Origin: Pseudomonadota bacterium
GTDB lineage: Bacteria; Pseudomonadota; Alphaproteobacteria; Rhodospirillales; Magnetospirillaceae
NCBI GenBank assembly: GCA_021847015.1
Contig: JAJZVW010000007.1
Location: forward strand, 57,841-121,840
DNA: 64,000 nucleotides
Reading direction: 5' to 3'
Shown: positions 17,462-27,474 of the stretch, one piece after another
Numbering within the stretch: the stretch's first letter is position 1
Layout: the number at the start of each line of letters is the position of its first letter
Made by a program: the position numbers and the translations under genes
The notes under the pieces: generated by a model
What the model was told of the DNA's origin: nothing
The model's input: the letters and a program-made list of their open reading frames with translations, nothing else
Database searches by the model: none

Positions 17462-18286
17462 ATGGACCGGCACGTCCTGGGAATCTCCGGCGGGCGGGAT
17501 AGCGCCGCGCTCGCTGTACTGATGCGGCAAACCCGGCCCGACCTGGCGATCGAATATTTCTTCACCGACACCGGCAAGGAGCTGCCGGAGGTCTACGATT
17601 TCCTCGGGCGACTGGAAGGATTCCTTGGTGCGCCAATCCAGCGCCTTAATCCCGACCGCGATTTCGACTTCTGGCTGCGGGAGTACAACAATTTCCTTCC
17701 CTCGCCACGCACGCGTTGGTGTACGCGTCAGCTTAAATTGCGGCCGTTCGAGCGATGGATTCGCCCCGATCTCGACGCGGGAACGACGATCTTCAGCTAC
17801 GTCGCAATCCGCTCGGACGAGCCCCATCGCGAGGGCCTCACCGCAACGCATCCGAACTTGCGCGTCGTACTGCCATTGCGCGAGCGTGGCATCGACAAGA
17901 AGGGCGTTATCGACCTGCTTGACGCGGCCGGCGTCGGACTGCCGGACTACTACCGTTGGCGCTCTCGCAGCGGCTGCACGTTCTGCTTTTTTCAGCAGAA
18001 GATCGAATGGGTGAACCTGATGCGGGAACACCCGCAGGCGTTCGAGGAGGCCAAGCGCTATGAAAAGACCGCCCTCGAGCACGGCTCCCCGTTCACGTGG
18101 AGCGATCGGGAATCCCTCGATGAGCTGGCGGATCCAACACGCGTCGAACAGATCGAGCGCGAGCATCGGGCACGGACGGATCGCTTGAAAGCGCGCCGGC
18201 GCCCCAATGCGCTAAGGCCGGCCGAACCCGTCGATGAAGTGTTGTTCGAAGACGATGGGGGCGGCTGCCTGATTTGTCACAAATAA
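17462..18286 (+). CDS. sspD: PAPS-reductase-like ATP pyrophosphatase SspD
   Basis: A 274-residue protein with the PP-loop SGGRDS at residues 9-14, which activates a substrate with ATP. Cysteines C87 (RWCTRQLK), C172 and C175 (SGCTFCFF) and C269 or C272 (GGCLICHK) can form an iron-sulfur cluster, as in DndC-like proteins. It is likely the enzyme that adenylates the DNA phosphate and inserts sulfur from SspA. It is the last gene of the plus-strand ssp block before the small membrane protein gene. Confidence 0.88.
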   Translation: MDRHVLGISGGRDSAALAVLMRQTRPDLAIEYFFTDTGKELPEVYDFLGRLEGFLGAPIQRLNPDRDFDFWLREYNNFLPSPRTRWCTRQLKLRPFERWIRPDLDAGTTIFSYVAIRSDEPHREGLTATHPNLRVVLPLRERGIDKKGVIDLLDAAGVGLPDYYRWRSRSGCTFCFFQQKIEWVNLMREHPQAFEEAKRYEKTALEHGSPFTWSDRESLDELADPTRVEQIEREHRARTDRLKARRRPNALRPAEPVDEVLFEDDGGGCLICHK

Positions 18287-18308
18287 TAAGACTCTGCCGA
18301 GGCGCGCC

Positions 18309-18698
18309 ATGACCGACATCACCCGAGCGGATATCTACAAGGAGCAATACGCCCATTTCCGCTCGATGAATGACATCCTCTACAAGATTCCTCCGTTGTT
18401 CACTGTCATTCTGGGTGGGCTTTGGTATTTCGCCGTCCTCAATCTCGAAAAGGACAAGTGGATTGCCTGTGCCGTTTTTGCATTCGCTGCAATTGCGAGC
18501 GTGTGTTTCGTCAACGTGATGCAGCGCTTTCGCATAGCGTTCAATTCGTACATCGACAATCTCAACCGGATGGACGGCGACATGAAGGTCTCGATCAAGC
18601 CCTCTTGTCTGCCGTCAACGATCGCCACAGTCCAGATCCTGCTCTGGACGGCTGCTGTGGTCTCCGTGCTTGGCATCTTTTACGCCGCTCACCGCTAG
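18309..18698 (+). CDS. Small three-helix membrane protein in the ssp locus
   Basis: A 129-residue protein 22 bp downstream of sspD on the same strand. Predicted membrane helices are at about 24-41 (IPPLFTVILGGLWYFAV), 51-68 (WIACAVFAFAAIASVCF) and 102-125 (IATVQILLWTAAVVSVLGIFY). A short charged N-terminus (ITRADIYKEQYAHFRSMND) precedes them. It resembles small membrane proteins found as pore-like effectors or regulators in defence loci (SLATT-like layout), but no family motif is certain. Its place between sspD and convergent sspH suggests a part in the phosphorothioate system. Confidence 0.7.
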   Translation: MTDITRADIYKEQYAHFRSMNDILYKIPPLFTVILGGLWYFAVLNLEKDKWIACAVFAFAAIASVCFVNVMQRFRIAFNSYIDNLNRMDGDMKVSIKPSCLPSTIATVQILLWTAAVVSVLGIFYAAHR

Positions 18699-18734
18699 GG
18701 GCTGCCGGCCGTAGCACCGGCGTTCACGACGACA

Positions 18735-21700
18735 TTACGCAGCCGGCGCAGGCGCGCGCTCCCCCGCTTCCCGGGCGGCATTCTCGTCGCCGTAGATGAT
18801 AGCCTGGACGGCCCGCTCTATGTCCTCATCCGACAGAAACGGCGCTTGCGCGAAAACGATGCCAGGCTCTCCATTGAGCCGAGCCGCCAAATGACCAAGC
18901 CCCAACAGCGACTCCGCGCCTTTCACGCCAAGCGCGATCTCCGAGGTGCCGACGCTGGCAACCTTCAAGATCAGGCGGTTCCCCAGATTGTCGCGCAACT
19001 GCATCGGCATGACGTTCACGTCAGGGCGTTGCGCGGCGAAGATGAGGTGAATGCCCGCCGCGCGGGCTTTCACGCCCAATCGCTGCACGTTGGCCGCCAC
19101 GGCTTCCTTGTAGTCTTCCGTCAGCATCCATTCCGCGAATTCGTCATGCACCAGGAACAGCATGGGCAAGCGCTCACCCGGCGGCGCCGCGACATTGAAG
19201 GCTCGCAGATCGCGCACGCCGCTCGCGCGGAAGAGCTCGTAACGGCGTTCCATCTCCCCGACAAGACGTTCCAGTTCCTCCTTCGCCCGTGTTTGATCGA
19301 CCACGATGCCGCCCGGGATGTGAGGCAGCCGTTCGACCGCGGCGTAGTCCACCCCCATCTTGGGATCGATCAGGATAATCTGCGCCAAGGCACTCGAGTT
19401 GGTGGCCGCAATATCGAGGATGAGGCCCTGGATCAGCACCGACTTGCCGCTTCCGGTGGCGCCTGCGACCAGGGTATGCGGCTCGTGCTGCTGGGCGCCT
19501 CCGAAAGCCGAACCGAGATTAAGATACAGAACTTCTCCATCGAGCTCGCGCAAGCCGACCACGAACGACGTGTTCAAGCCCGCGGCGTTGCGATTCAATT
19601 CACGCCGTGCCCACACGTCCCACAAGGACACCGTTTGGCGCTGCGGCCGCGCCACCGCGACGACGATCTCGCCCGGCAAGGGCGAGATCGCAACCAGGCG
19701 AAGGCCGTGGGTCGTCAGGAGGGCCGACTGCTTACCCTCGATGTCCTCCACCCGAAGCCTGTCGGATCCCATGAAGCGGATGAGCGCCGCATTGGGGGTG
19801 AGACGGGTGCCTAGGATCTTCGCCTGCAATCCGTATCCCAACAAAGCCGTCCGCAGCTTCTGCGCGGTGCCATCGAGCCAAGCCTCCTCGGCCTCCGATA
19901 CCGAAGACCGTTGCCGTGTCCGCGCCTCGATCAACGCGGCGATATCTGTGTCCTGCTCCGGCCCACTCGCCCCAGCGGCTTGCACGATGGGTCGCGGCCG
20001 CTCGCCAGAAGCAGGCTGGACCTCAATGGACTCGACCTCCGCGACGGCCGGCGCCCCCGGCTTCGGCGTGCTCCGCGGAGCGCGCGTTTGCTCCGTTGCC
20101 GCCGCAGCGGCAGATGCGTCCACAACGTCGGGCTGGCTAGTCCAGTTCACCCGGGGCGCAGGACTGCGGAACTCGGTGTCCTCCCAGGGATGCTGCTCGC
20201 CTAGTTCCCGCCGCACCCCCGTCAGAGCCGTGCGCGCTTCGTAGGCCTTGAGAAGATTGCGCACCTCGTCGCGAGTAAAGACTTCTTGCAACCCGTGCGG
20301 CACGTCTGCGATCGGCTCCTGCTCGCCCGACGCGGCCGGCTCGGCCAACCCTGAAACGAAAATGTGCGAGTAGCCGCGCAGATCGATCGTGGTGACGCCC
20401 TGGCGGATGCCGTCCCGCACCGCTTCCAACGCGTCCGACTGACCCAACGCGGTGGTCCCGTCGAGCAGCAGATCCGCGATCCGCGACAGCCACAAATCCC
20501 GATCCAATCGTCCCGGATCGCCGAACAGCGCTTCCTCGATACGCTGAACAGTATGTCGAAGTTGCTGTTTGGAGGTCCGCCGCGCCTCGGCAGCCCCATC
20601 GATGCCGACATATTTGGCTTCGGTCACGACTGCGCGCAATGTCGTATGCCCGTCGACATCGCGCCCGACGCTCAGCGCCAGGATGTCGGCGATCCCTTGC
20701 TCGCGTTGGCCGAGCCATTCGGCGTAATCGTCCAGCAGGAACCAGGCGATCGTGGCCTGCGCACCGAGCTCCTCAGCGACCATTGCCCTGCTCAACACCA
20801 GCCCGATGAGTTCGCCCGCCGACACACCGCGCTTGGCCGCACGCAGCACGATGTCGCCGGAAATGCTGCAGGCATCGTCGATCATGCGTTGCGCCAGCGC
20901 CGAGAGCCGGTCATCGGCGAGCCCCAAGCTCAATTCGGCAAGCCGCCGCCGCACTAGGACTTGCAGGATGCGCAGCTCCGATGTGGACGAGACAATCATG
21001 TTGCGACCGTGCGTTCGCTGGCGGCGATAGCGGATCACTTTAATGCCCTGCGCGGCGAGCTGGCGCTTGTCGAGGAGGTCGTCGTAGGTCGCGACCCATT
21101 CCGCCAACCCATGCACTTCGTCGAACATCGCCTTCAGGCCCTGGTCCTGAAAGGATATCTGGCGCGCCGGAAGCACATGCTCGCCTCGGCTGTGCGACTG
21201 CCGCCGAACCACGTCCGCCACGGCATCGAGATAAGCCCACCCCGCGTCCGGCTGCCTGGGACAGGCGAGGTAATTGGTCGCCTTCAGTTCGTCTTCCGCC
21301 GTCACACGACGATAGGACCACCGCGCCGGCACGTGATCGAGCAGACTTGGCATCGTTGCGGACGCGGGAACCGAGAACCACGCCTCCTTGGCCTGGCGGG
21401 AGACCACATCGTGCAGGAAGGCGACATCGACGCTGCGGTGATCGACCGAAGGCGTCGCGCCTCCGTCGAGCATGACGCCGATCCGCAACTTCGACATGAA
21501 ATTGCGCGAGGTCTCGCTAACGACGAGCGCGTCGGGGTCGGCCTCCGAGCCCTCGAGCAACTCCCTGTAGATGCGATTGAGCTTGGGGCGGTCGCGGTGC
21601 CGGACGAGCACGTTGCAGTGCATCTCATCCTCGTCGTGGACCGAGCCGAGCGCGTTGACGGTGGCGAACGGCAAACCCGCTGCGTCGCAATTATAGAGCA

Positions 21701-24080
21701 TGATGCTGAGGTTGGAGCGCTCGTGCGGCTGCAAATCGAGGTAACGCTCCAACAGAACGCGAATCTGGCCTGCGGCCTCCTGGGGATCCACGTCCGTGGC
21801 CGCTTCAGCGGGATCGCGCACCGGGCGTTCCATCAGGCTGTAGTCGTTGACCGTGCTCGTCTCCGTCAGCAAGACCGGCTCGGCGCCGTGATAACCGACT
21901 GCAATCTCGGGATAGAACGGATGGGCCAGCTCCGCTCGCAAATCTGCAAAGAACAGGCGAGAATCTCCAAAGTTAATTTGTTCGGCGGCGAGCAAGTGCG
22001 CGGCTAGGCCGGCGACACTGCGTGCCTTCACAGCGCTCGCGGCCAATCGCAAGGGGTGCCAGGGCGCGATGATCGCCGACGGCGCGCCGCCGGTGATCGC
22101 GACACATCCGAGCGACAGAACAGGCTCCCAGAGCTCCTGCCGGTTGAGATCGCCGGGCGCGTGCTGCGCAAGCGCGCGCAGGAGCGCGCCATAATGTTCG
22201 GCCTGATTCAAGAGAGCGACCTCGGCCAAGCCGTTTTGTCGCCACCCTTCGAGCGCAGCCGCGTACGCTGTGGCAAAGCCATCCCAGGCGGCGCCAACGG
22301 CAGCCGCGGCTTCTACGCCCAATCGGCCATTGGCCGCCGCCTTGAGCGCCTTCGGAAATTGCCGGCCGACATCGTAAGCGGGGTCCGATTTTGCAATCAG
22401 CGATCCGGAATCCTGCCTATAAGCGGGCTGCAGCGTTGCCACGTCGCTCAACGAGACGGACTGGAGTGAGCCCTTTCGGCTAACCGGCTGGCGCGCGACG
22501 CTCGACCGCGTCAGCGGACGTTTGATGAGGCGGTCGAGATCGTCGCGTAGCTCCAGCCCGATCCCATCTGGCCGTCCCAGCCAGATGAGCTGCACGGTAG
22601 TCCGGTCAGCCAAGGCGCCATCGCCGAGCTTCAAGGTGATATCGAGCTTGACCTGAAGACTGGTCCGCGACACCGAGACGTTGCGCTTGTACTTCTTGCG
22701 TCGCGACGCTGCCTCGAGCAGCGCCTCGTATTCGAAAAGATGCGACGTGTCCCACTTGACCGCGCCGCCCATCAGCGCGGGCAATCCGCGGTAGCGCACC
22801 GCGAACGCCGTCGCGACATCGGCATTCAGTTCGAGCCATTGCGCCTTGGTCCGCCGCGTGGTTCTGATCTCAAGCGATCGGACAGCGCTAAGCGCGCCGG
22901 CTTGGCCATATAGCCGTTCGAGCGCGCGCAGCAGGCCTTCAAGAAGGTCCGTGCACTCGATCGGACGGCCGAAGATGAAGCGCTCCCACTTCGCACGAAG
23001 CCCGCGGTCCCGCCCGAGCTCTTCGCGATGGGCCTCGAAAAAATCGCGGTCGTCGTCTCGGGGCTCCTTGTGCGATTTCGATTCCTTGAGCTGCCTCAGA
23101 TAATCTTTATCGACGTCGCTGAGACGGTCAGGCAGCTCAAACTCGAAGAACTGAATCGTCTCCTCGGCCAAGCTCGTCTTCTTCCGCCGCAGACCGGAGA
23201 AGATCTGAAGGATCCCATCTGATTCCCATTCGAGCTCGGCGAGCGCGGCCGCTTCGTCCCGCCAGCTCGGCGGAGCGTTGATGAACGCCTCGATGGTCGC
23301 GTGGGCGGCCGGCGGGATATCGTCGCGCACCGCCTCGAATTGGCTTCGTAGCTCCTCCGCTTCGATCACCTGTCGCGGCGGTCTCTGCTTCAGCAACAGC
23401 GGCCGGCGATCAGTGACGAGCTTGTCGAAAAGCTTTTTCCAACGCGCTGCCAGCGCCTGGTCTTTTGCGCGAATGGCCAGGAAGTACCCGGAATCGCGCG
23501 GCAATTGCAGTGCCGGAAGTGCCCACCCAAGCGCCTCGAGCAGCGGCTTCGATTCATCCGCGATCGAACGGCGCGTGAGCTCCACATAGTTTGAGACCTG
23601 ATGCAGCGTCCAATCTTCGGCGGCGGCAAGGCCGCGAAGCGCCGCTTGCCAAATCTCGAGTTGGCTTTCGGGCAAACCAAGCCCCACGGCAGCAGCCTCG
23701 ACCCACAGCCGCGGCTCCTCAGTGAGCTGCTTGGCGCCCAGCAGTGTCACGTCCTGCAGAGACGCACCCTGATCGTCATCACTATTAGCGAGCAGCAGGG
23801 CTGGACGATCGCACTCCGCATGGCGCAGCGCGACCGTGCGTTCGTCAGTGATCACCGCCGGAGGCAAGTCGAAGGCCGCTACGAGGTCGCGTGGCACCGC
23901 GATTTTGATTTTCTGCGCGGTCTCACTGTCGAGCAAGAGCGCCTGCACCACGGCCACAACCTGCTGCCCGGTCAGCCGATCCAGCATGAAACGTGCGAGC
24001 CCGTCGCCTTCCGAGGCATTTGCCAGACGCTCGCGCAGTGACGCTGCGCCGACGGCCCCCAATAGTTCCGAGGCGCTCAA
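18735..24080 (-). CDS. sspH: SspH/DptH-like FtsK-HerA family translocase
   Basis: A 1,781-residue protein. The C-terminal 330 residues form an FtsK/SpoIIIE motor: Walker A AGATGSGKS near 1540, IILIDPKMGVDY, Walker B MLFLVHDEF near 1640 and AAQRPDVNVMPMQLRDNLG. The long N-terminal part is mixed helical sequence with a block (MSKLRIGVMLDGG, WVATYDDLLDKRQL) like that in DptH of Dnd restriction. In SspFGH modules this protein acts with SspF and SspG to damage DNA that lacks phosphorothioates. The start overlaps the sspG stop by 4 bases. It is convergent with the small membrane protein gene. Confidence 0.82.
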   Translation of the reverse strand: MSASELLGAVGAASLRERLANASEGDGLARFMLDRLTGQQVVAVVQALLLDSETAQKIKIAVPRDLVAAFDLPPAVITDERTVALRHAECDRPALLLANSDDDQGASLQDVTLLGAKQLTEEPRLWVEAAAVGLGLPESQLEIWQAALRGLAAAEDWTLHQVSNYVELTRRSIADESKPLLEALGWALPALQLPRDSGYFLAIRAKDQALAARWKKLFDKLVTDRRPLLLKQRPPRQVIEAEELRSQFEAVRDDIPPAAHATIEAFINAPPSWRDEAAALAELEWESDGILQIFSGLRRKKTSLAEETIQFFEFELPDRLSDVDKDYLRQLKESKSHKEPRDDDRDFFEAHREELGRDRGLRAKWERFIFGRPIECTDLLEGLLRALERLYGQAGALSAVRSLEIRTTRRTKAQWLELNADVATAFAVRYRGLPALMGGAVKWDTSHLFEYEALLEAASRRKKYKRNVSVSRTSLQVKLDITLKLGDGALADRTTVQLIWLGRPDGIGLELRDDLDRLIKRPLTRSSVARQPVSRKGSLQSVSLSDVATLQPAYRQDSGSLIAKSDPAYDVGRQFPKALKAAANGRLGVEAAAAVGAAWDGFATAYAAALEGWRQNGLAEVALLNQAEHYGALLRALAQHAPGDLNRQELWEPVLSLGCVAITGGAPSAIIAPWHPLRLAASAVKARSVAGLAAHLLAAEQINFGDSRLFFADLRAELAHPFYPEIAVGYHGAEPVLLTETSTVNDYSLMERPVRDPAEAATDVDPQEAAGQIRVLLERYLDLQPHERSNLSIMLYNCDAAGLPFATVNALGSVHDEDEMHCNVLVRHRDRPKLNRIYRELLEGSEADPDALVVSETSRNFMSKLRIGVMLDGGATPSVDHRSVDVAFLHDVVSRQAKEAWFSVPASATMPSLLDHVPARWSYRRVTAEDELKATNYLACPRQPDAGWAYLDAVADVVRRQSHSRGEHVLPARQISFQDQGLKAMFDEVHGLAEWVATYDDLLDKRQLAAQGIKVIRYRRQRTHGRNMIVSSTSELRILQVLVRRRLAELSLGLADDRLSALAQRMIDDACSISGDIVLRAAKRGVSAGELIGLVLSRAMVAEELGAQATIAWFLLDDYAEWLGQREQGIADILALSVGRDVDGHTTLRAVVTEAKYVGIDGAAEARRTSKQQLRHTVQRIEEALFGDPGRLDRDLWLSRIADLLLDGTTALGQSDALEAVRDGIRQGVTTIDLRGYSHIFVSGLAEPAASGEQEPIADVPHGLQEVFTRDEVRNLLKAYEARTALTGVRRELGEQHPWEDTEFRSPAPRVNWTSQPDVVDASAAAAATEQTRAPRSTPKPGAPAVAEVESIEVQPASGERPRPIVQAAGASGPEQDTDIAALIEARTRQRSSVSEAEEAWLDGTAQKLRTALLGYGLQAKILGTRLTPNAALIRFMGSDRLRVEDIEGKQSALLTTHGLRLVAISPLPGEIVVAVARPQRQTVSLWDVWARRELNRNAAGLNTSFVVGLRELDGEVLYLNLGSAFGGAQQHEPHTLVAGATGSGKSVLIQGLILDIAATNSSALAQIILIDPKMGVDYAAVERLPHIPGGIVVDQTRAKEELERLVGEMERRYELFRASGVRDLRAFNVAAPPGERLPMLFLVHDEFAEWMLTEDYKEAVAANVQRLGVKARAAGIHLIFAAQRPDVNVMPMQLRDNLGNRLILKVASVGTSEIALGVKGAESLLGLGHLAARLNGEPGIVFAQAPFLSDEDIERAVQAIIYGDENAAREAGERAPAPAA

Positions 24081-25621
24081 GGTTGCGCACTCCTCTGGAA
24101 CGGGTTCTCGACATAGGCGCAGGAATCCGACAGCCGCTTTAGCAAGCCAAGGCTGGCCAGCCGCTCCTCCAGACGTCGCGCATTGTCCGAAAAATCCTCC
24201 TGATCGGCACTGCCCGCATCAATGAATCGCCGCGCCTGCTGGTCGCCGATCACCAATCCGTAGCGGTCATGGAGGAGAACGAGGAAGTCTTTGAACTCCA
24301 ATCGCCGCTCGACGCAGCATACGACCAACGTCTTCAGAAGCCGGTCCGTCGGCGCGTAGCGCACCCGTCGGCTAGCCCGTCGAGACGACAGCCCGATCAG
24401 GCGCGCCCAGGTCGCGTGGACCTTGCCGACATGTTGCTTGTGCCGCACGATCGCGCGCCGAACGAGCTCTTCCAGCAATTCGTCGGGTTGCCCCTGCGCT
24501 TCGTCGGCGTCGTCGAGATCCGGCCAATCGAAGGTCTTGGATAGAAGTTCTGCGACGCTCGGTCCCGGCTCATCAGATTGCAGCGCCGCACGCCATTCCG
24601 GCGTCGCAGCAATCTCCCGAATGAACCGTTCGAGCGCCTGTTGAGGCAGGGCATTGTTTCCCTGGAAGGAGTCCGCCGACAGGTCGCGCACCACCGAGCG
24701 TTTCGGCGAGACGATCTCGCAGACCATGGAGATGGGATCCGGTTGCGCCAGGACCTCAGCCGAGCGTTGAAGCTGATACAGAATGAGGTGAAGTCCGGTC
24801 ATCGTGACGATATGCGGAATCGCGTCGTAGGCCGGGATTTGCAGATCCAGGATGGCGATCCAATCCTCGGCCAACCGATCGAAAGTGGGGTGCGAGGCGC
24901 ATGGCAAGTAAGCGCCGGCTCGTTCCTGCCGCGCGAACTGGACGTCGTCTTGCAGCGCTCTGATCAGCCCGTCGTAGGGCGCATCAACCTTCAGTATCCG
25001 TCTTTCCAGACGTTCGCGAAGTTCGGCCGCTCTCCGACTCCTGCAAAGCATGAGATAGAGAATCTCGCCGGTGCGCGCGAAGAACCGCCGGTCCGTGGCG
25101 ACGCCGGTCGCCGTGACACTGACGTCCTCATAGAGCGCGCTCGTCCCGAACGGAAAGACGAACTTGGAACTCCAGCGCTTATTGCTGCCGCCTTCGATCG
25201 CGGAGCTCTGTAGGAAAGAGACTACCGAGGCAAAGTCTTGGAAGGTCTCGAAGCGATCCCGCAGATAGGAAAAGTCTGGTCTGTCCAATCCGCCCGCGTT
25301 TTCCGTCATCAATGGCAGCCAAGTCGCCCACATCGCCTCGTCGGACTGGTCCGAGGTAAGTACAGTCGTTATGTGCGGGTTGTTGAAGAGGAGATTGCGC
25401 AGGCGAAGCTGAGTTTGCGGCTTGTAGGACAATTCGTTCAGGCGCGCCTCGGTCAGGGCGCGTGTCTGGCCATTCTCCGCATGAAGAACGCACAAGAATT
25501 CGAGCAAGGTCAGCCAGGGCGATTGCTCGTCATGGAGACGATGACCCCAGATCGCCTCGTCGATCCACATTTCCGGGCCCGTGCGATCTTCATGCCCGAA
25601 TGGCTTCGCCAAGACTTCCAT
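24077..25621 (-). CDS. sspG: SspG-like protein of the phosphorothioate restriction module
   Basis: A 514-residue soluble, largely helical protein. There is no clear catalytic motif. Blocks such as VVCCVERRLEFKDFLVLLHDRYGLVIGD resemble the C-termini of DptG-like proteins, and the position between an SspF-like ATPase and an SspH-like translocase matches the sspF-sspG-sspH order. It starts 5 bases after the sspF stop and overlaps sspH. The name rests on order and partners more than on recognised sequence. Confidence 0.7.
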   Translation of the reverse strand: MEVLAKPFGHEDRTGPEMWIDEAIWGHRLHDEQSPWLTLLEFLCVLHAENGQTRALTEARLNELSYKPQTQLRLRNLLFNNPHITTVLTSDQSDEAMWATWLPLMTENAGGLDRPDFSYLRDRFETFQDFASVVSFLQSSAIEGGSNKRWSSKFVFPFGTSALYEDVSVTATGVATDRRFFARTGEILYLMLCRSRRAAELRERLERRILKVDAPYDGLIRALQDDVQFARQERAGAYLPCASHPTFDRLAEDWIAILDLQIPAYDAIPHIVTMTGLHLILYQLQRSAEVLAQPDPISMVCEIVSPKRSVVRDLSADSFQGNNALPQQALERFIREIAATPEWRAALQSDEPGPSVAELLSKTFDWPDLDDADEAQGQPDELLEELVRRAIVRHKQHVGKVHATWARLIGLSSRRASRRVRYAPTDRLLKTLVVCCVERRLEFKDFLVLLHDRYGLVIGDQQARRFIDAGSADQEDFSDNARRLEERLASLGLLKRLSDSCAYVENPFQRSAQP

Positions 25622-25626
25622 CGCGG

Positions 25627-27459
25627 TCAGGTCCTCACCGTGACGCGCCGCGGGGACGCGCGGCCATCACTCCCGAGCTCGATGAACCGCAGGACCAGTT
25701 CCCCGTCAGAGGCCCGCGCGTCCTCATCAAGCACACGGCGCCGCTCCGTCGCACTCAAAAGCTTGGCCTTGAACGCCAGGAGATCTTCGTGGCACTCGAG
25801 CGAAAAGCTGCTTGGCAGAGCGCCTTCAGCGACCCGCCCCAAGAACTCGAACCGCGTGGGCGTCAACGTCAATCCGACCGGACCCGGGTCGTCGCCGCGC
25901 GACAGACGGACACTCAGAGCGATGCCGCCTCGTGGGCTCGGCGCCAGCACTGCTTCCTCGCCTCCCTGGCGCGGGACTGAAATCAGCTCGTCAAGCAACG
26001 GGCTGGTCTTCGATTGGGAGTGGCTGCCCGAAGTGGCAAGAACCAGTTCGTCTTGGTTCTGTACGAGCATACCGGTGAAGACGCGATTGAGGCCGCGCAT
26101 GATCATCGGCATGACCCGGCGCGGGAGAGCTGTGCCGTTCTTCAGGCGCGCGGCGACATCGAGGTACAGACCGCCATAGCGGAAGACCGTCAAATCCCAG
26201 AGGTCGAATTCGCTCTCGCGCTGTTCGGGAAGCACGAAGAACATCCGCTGGCGCTGGGCGCGCAGGCGCGGCAGGAACTCCTCCCGCGCACCGGCATCGC
26301 TTCCCTCGAGATAGGAGCGTTGCGCTCGCGTATAGGTGACCGTGCCGCCATAGACCGGGTCGTTGAGCACGAGATCGCGATAGGGGGCTTCCAGCGCGGG
26401 ATCGTCCGCCCCGTAGACCAACAAATTGTCCACGCGGTTGCTGGTCTCGCCGCCGATGCCGAAGGCGTTGAACTTGCGAAAGAGATCCGACTTTTCGGCG
26501 CGCCGCGGCTTCAGGTTCTCGCCAAAGATATTGCGATAGACGCTTGCCTGGTCGAGCGATCCGCTCGCCAAGAGGTCGGGAACATCCGAACATGACATCA
26601 AGCCATCAGGCGCCTCCGGATGTCCCAGAAGAATATTGGCCACGAGCGCCAGAAGCTGGCGGACAGGGAAGTGGACGCCATTCTGTTCGCTCAACTCAAC
26701 CAGCGCCGTCAGACGCCGCTGGAGAAGTCCCGAATCGGCCTCGCCCTGGATGCGGGTGCGATTCTCCCGGATCGGACAGATTTGCGTATTCCGAATGGGA
26801 CATGCCTCGCATTGGTCCCAGCCGGGATGGCCCGTCATCGCCGCGATGATCGTCCGGATCATCTGCGATGCGGGCGCCTGGCTCAAATCGCGCAGATTGA
26901 GCCGGACCTCGGGGTCGGGATTTTCGCCCGTGACTAGGAGCTCCTCGACCGCGCGCACCATGGTCTGGAGCTCTGCCGTTTGCGGGGCGGCCTTCAGCTT
27001 CTCCAGGAGCTGTCCGTGGTTGGCCGCGATCAGATAGATCCGCTCCGGGGCAAGACACGTTACGTCTCGGGCCATGTCGGACAGCAGTGACGCGCTCTCT
27101 TCCGCGCGTAGCTCGCTCAAGTCCTTGACGACCACAAGCTCGCGAGGGCCGAGCTGGCACCTTTGGATCTTGTCCCCGGTACTCCAGGTGGCGTCGGAAC
27201 CACCAAGCCGAACCCAGGCTTCTCGGCAATGATAGGTTTTTCCGTCCCCCGCCGTGCCGGTCAGGATTTCCGAGCGCGGGGAGTCCGAACGCAGGTTGTC
27301 AAGGAGCTGGTCCAGAAATTGTGCTGGTAAAACAATAGGTTCGATCCGGTGGCGCCGCAACGCCCGTTGGATCGACTCGTCGTACATATTATCATTGGTC
27401 GGGATCGGACCGTAGTTCCGAAGGAACCTGACCCAACGACTTGCCCCGGATGCCGACAT
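25627..27459 (-). CDS. sspF: SspF/DptF-like P-loop protein
   Basis: A 610-residue protein starting at ATG 27459 right behind GGGAGGGGG; a GTG 15 bases upstream is less likely. Walker A is at about 68-75 (GTAGDGKT), and the hydrophobic ERIYLIAANHGQ block fits a DptF-type P-loop NTPase. A cysteine cluster (CEACPIRNTQIC) near residue 215-226 may bind metal. As first gene of the minus-strand block it should act with SspG and SspH in restriction of unmodified DNA. Confidence 0.75.
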   Translation of the reverse strand: MSASGASRWVRFLRNYGPIPTNDNMYDESIQRALRRHRIEPIVLPAQFLDQLLDNLRSDSPRSEILTGTAGDGKTYHCREAWVRLGGSDATWSTGDKIQRCQLGPRELVVVKDLSELRAEESASLLSDMARDVTCLAPERIYLIAANHGQLLEKLKAAPQTAELQTMVRAVEELLVTGENPDPEVRLNLRDLSQAPASQMIRTIIAAMTGHPGWDQCEACPIRNTQICPIRENRTRIQGEADSGLLQRRLTALVELSEQNGVHFPVRQLLALVANILLGHPEAPDGLMSCSDVPDLLASGSLDQASVYRNIFGENLKPRRAEKSDLFRKFNAFGIGGETSNRVDNLLVYGADDPALEAPYRDLVLNDPVYGGTVTYTRAQRSYLEGSDAGAREEFLPRLRAQRQRMFFVLPEQRESEFDLWDLTVFRYGGLYLDVAARLKNGTALPRRVMPMIMRGLNRVFTGMLVQNQDELVLATSGSHSQSKTSPLLDELISVPRQGGEEAVLAPSPRGGIALSVRLSRGDDPGPVGLTLTPTRFEFLGRVAEGALPSSFSLECHEDLLAFKAKLLSATERRRVLDEDARASDGELVLRFIELGSDGRASPRRVTVRT

Positions 27460-27474
27460 TCCCCCTCCCGTCAC

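Noticed and set aside
11933..18286. Reading the locus as a Dnd (dndABCDE) system
   Set aside because: There is no dndB, dndD or dndE-like gene; the DUF4007 protein and large P-loop ATPase fit SspB and SspC.
20961..22007. Plus-strand frame inside sspH
   Set aside because: No motif; it is antisense to the large translocase gene, which has consistent coding character.
18735..27459. SspE as the restriction partner
   Set aside because: No DUF262/GmrSD-like protein is present; the three-gene ATPase/translocase set fits SspFGH.
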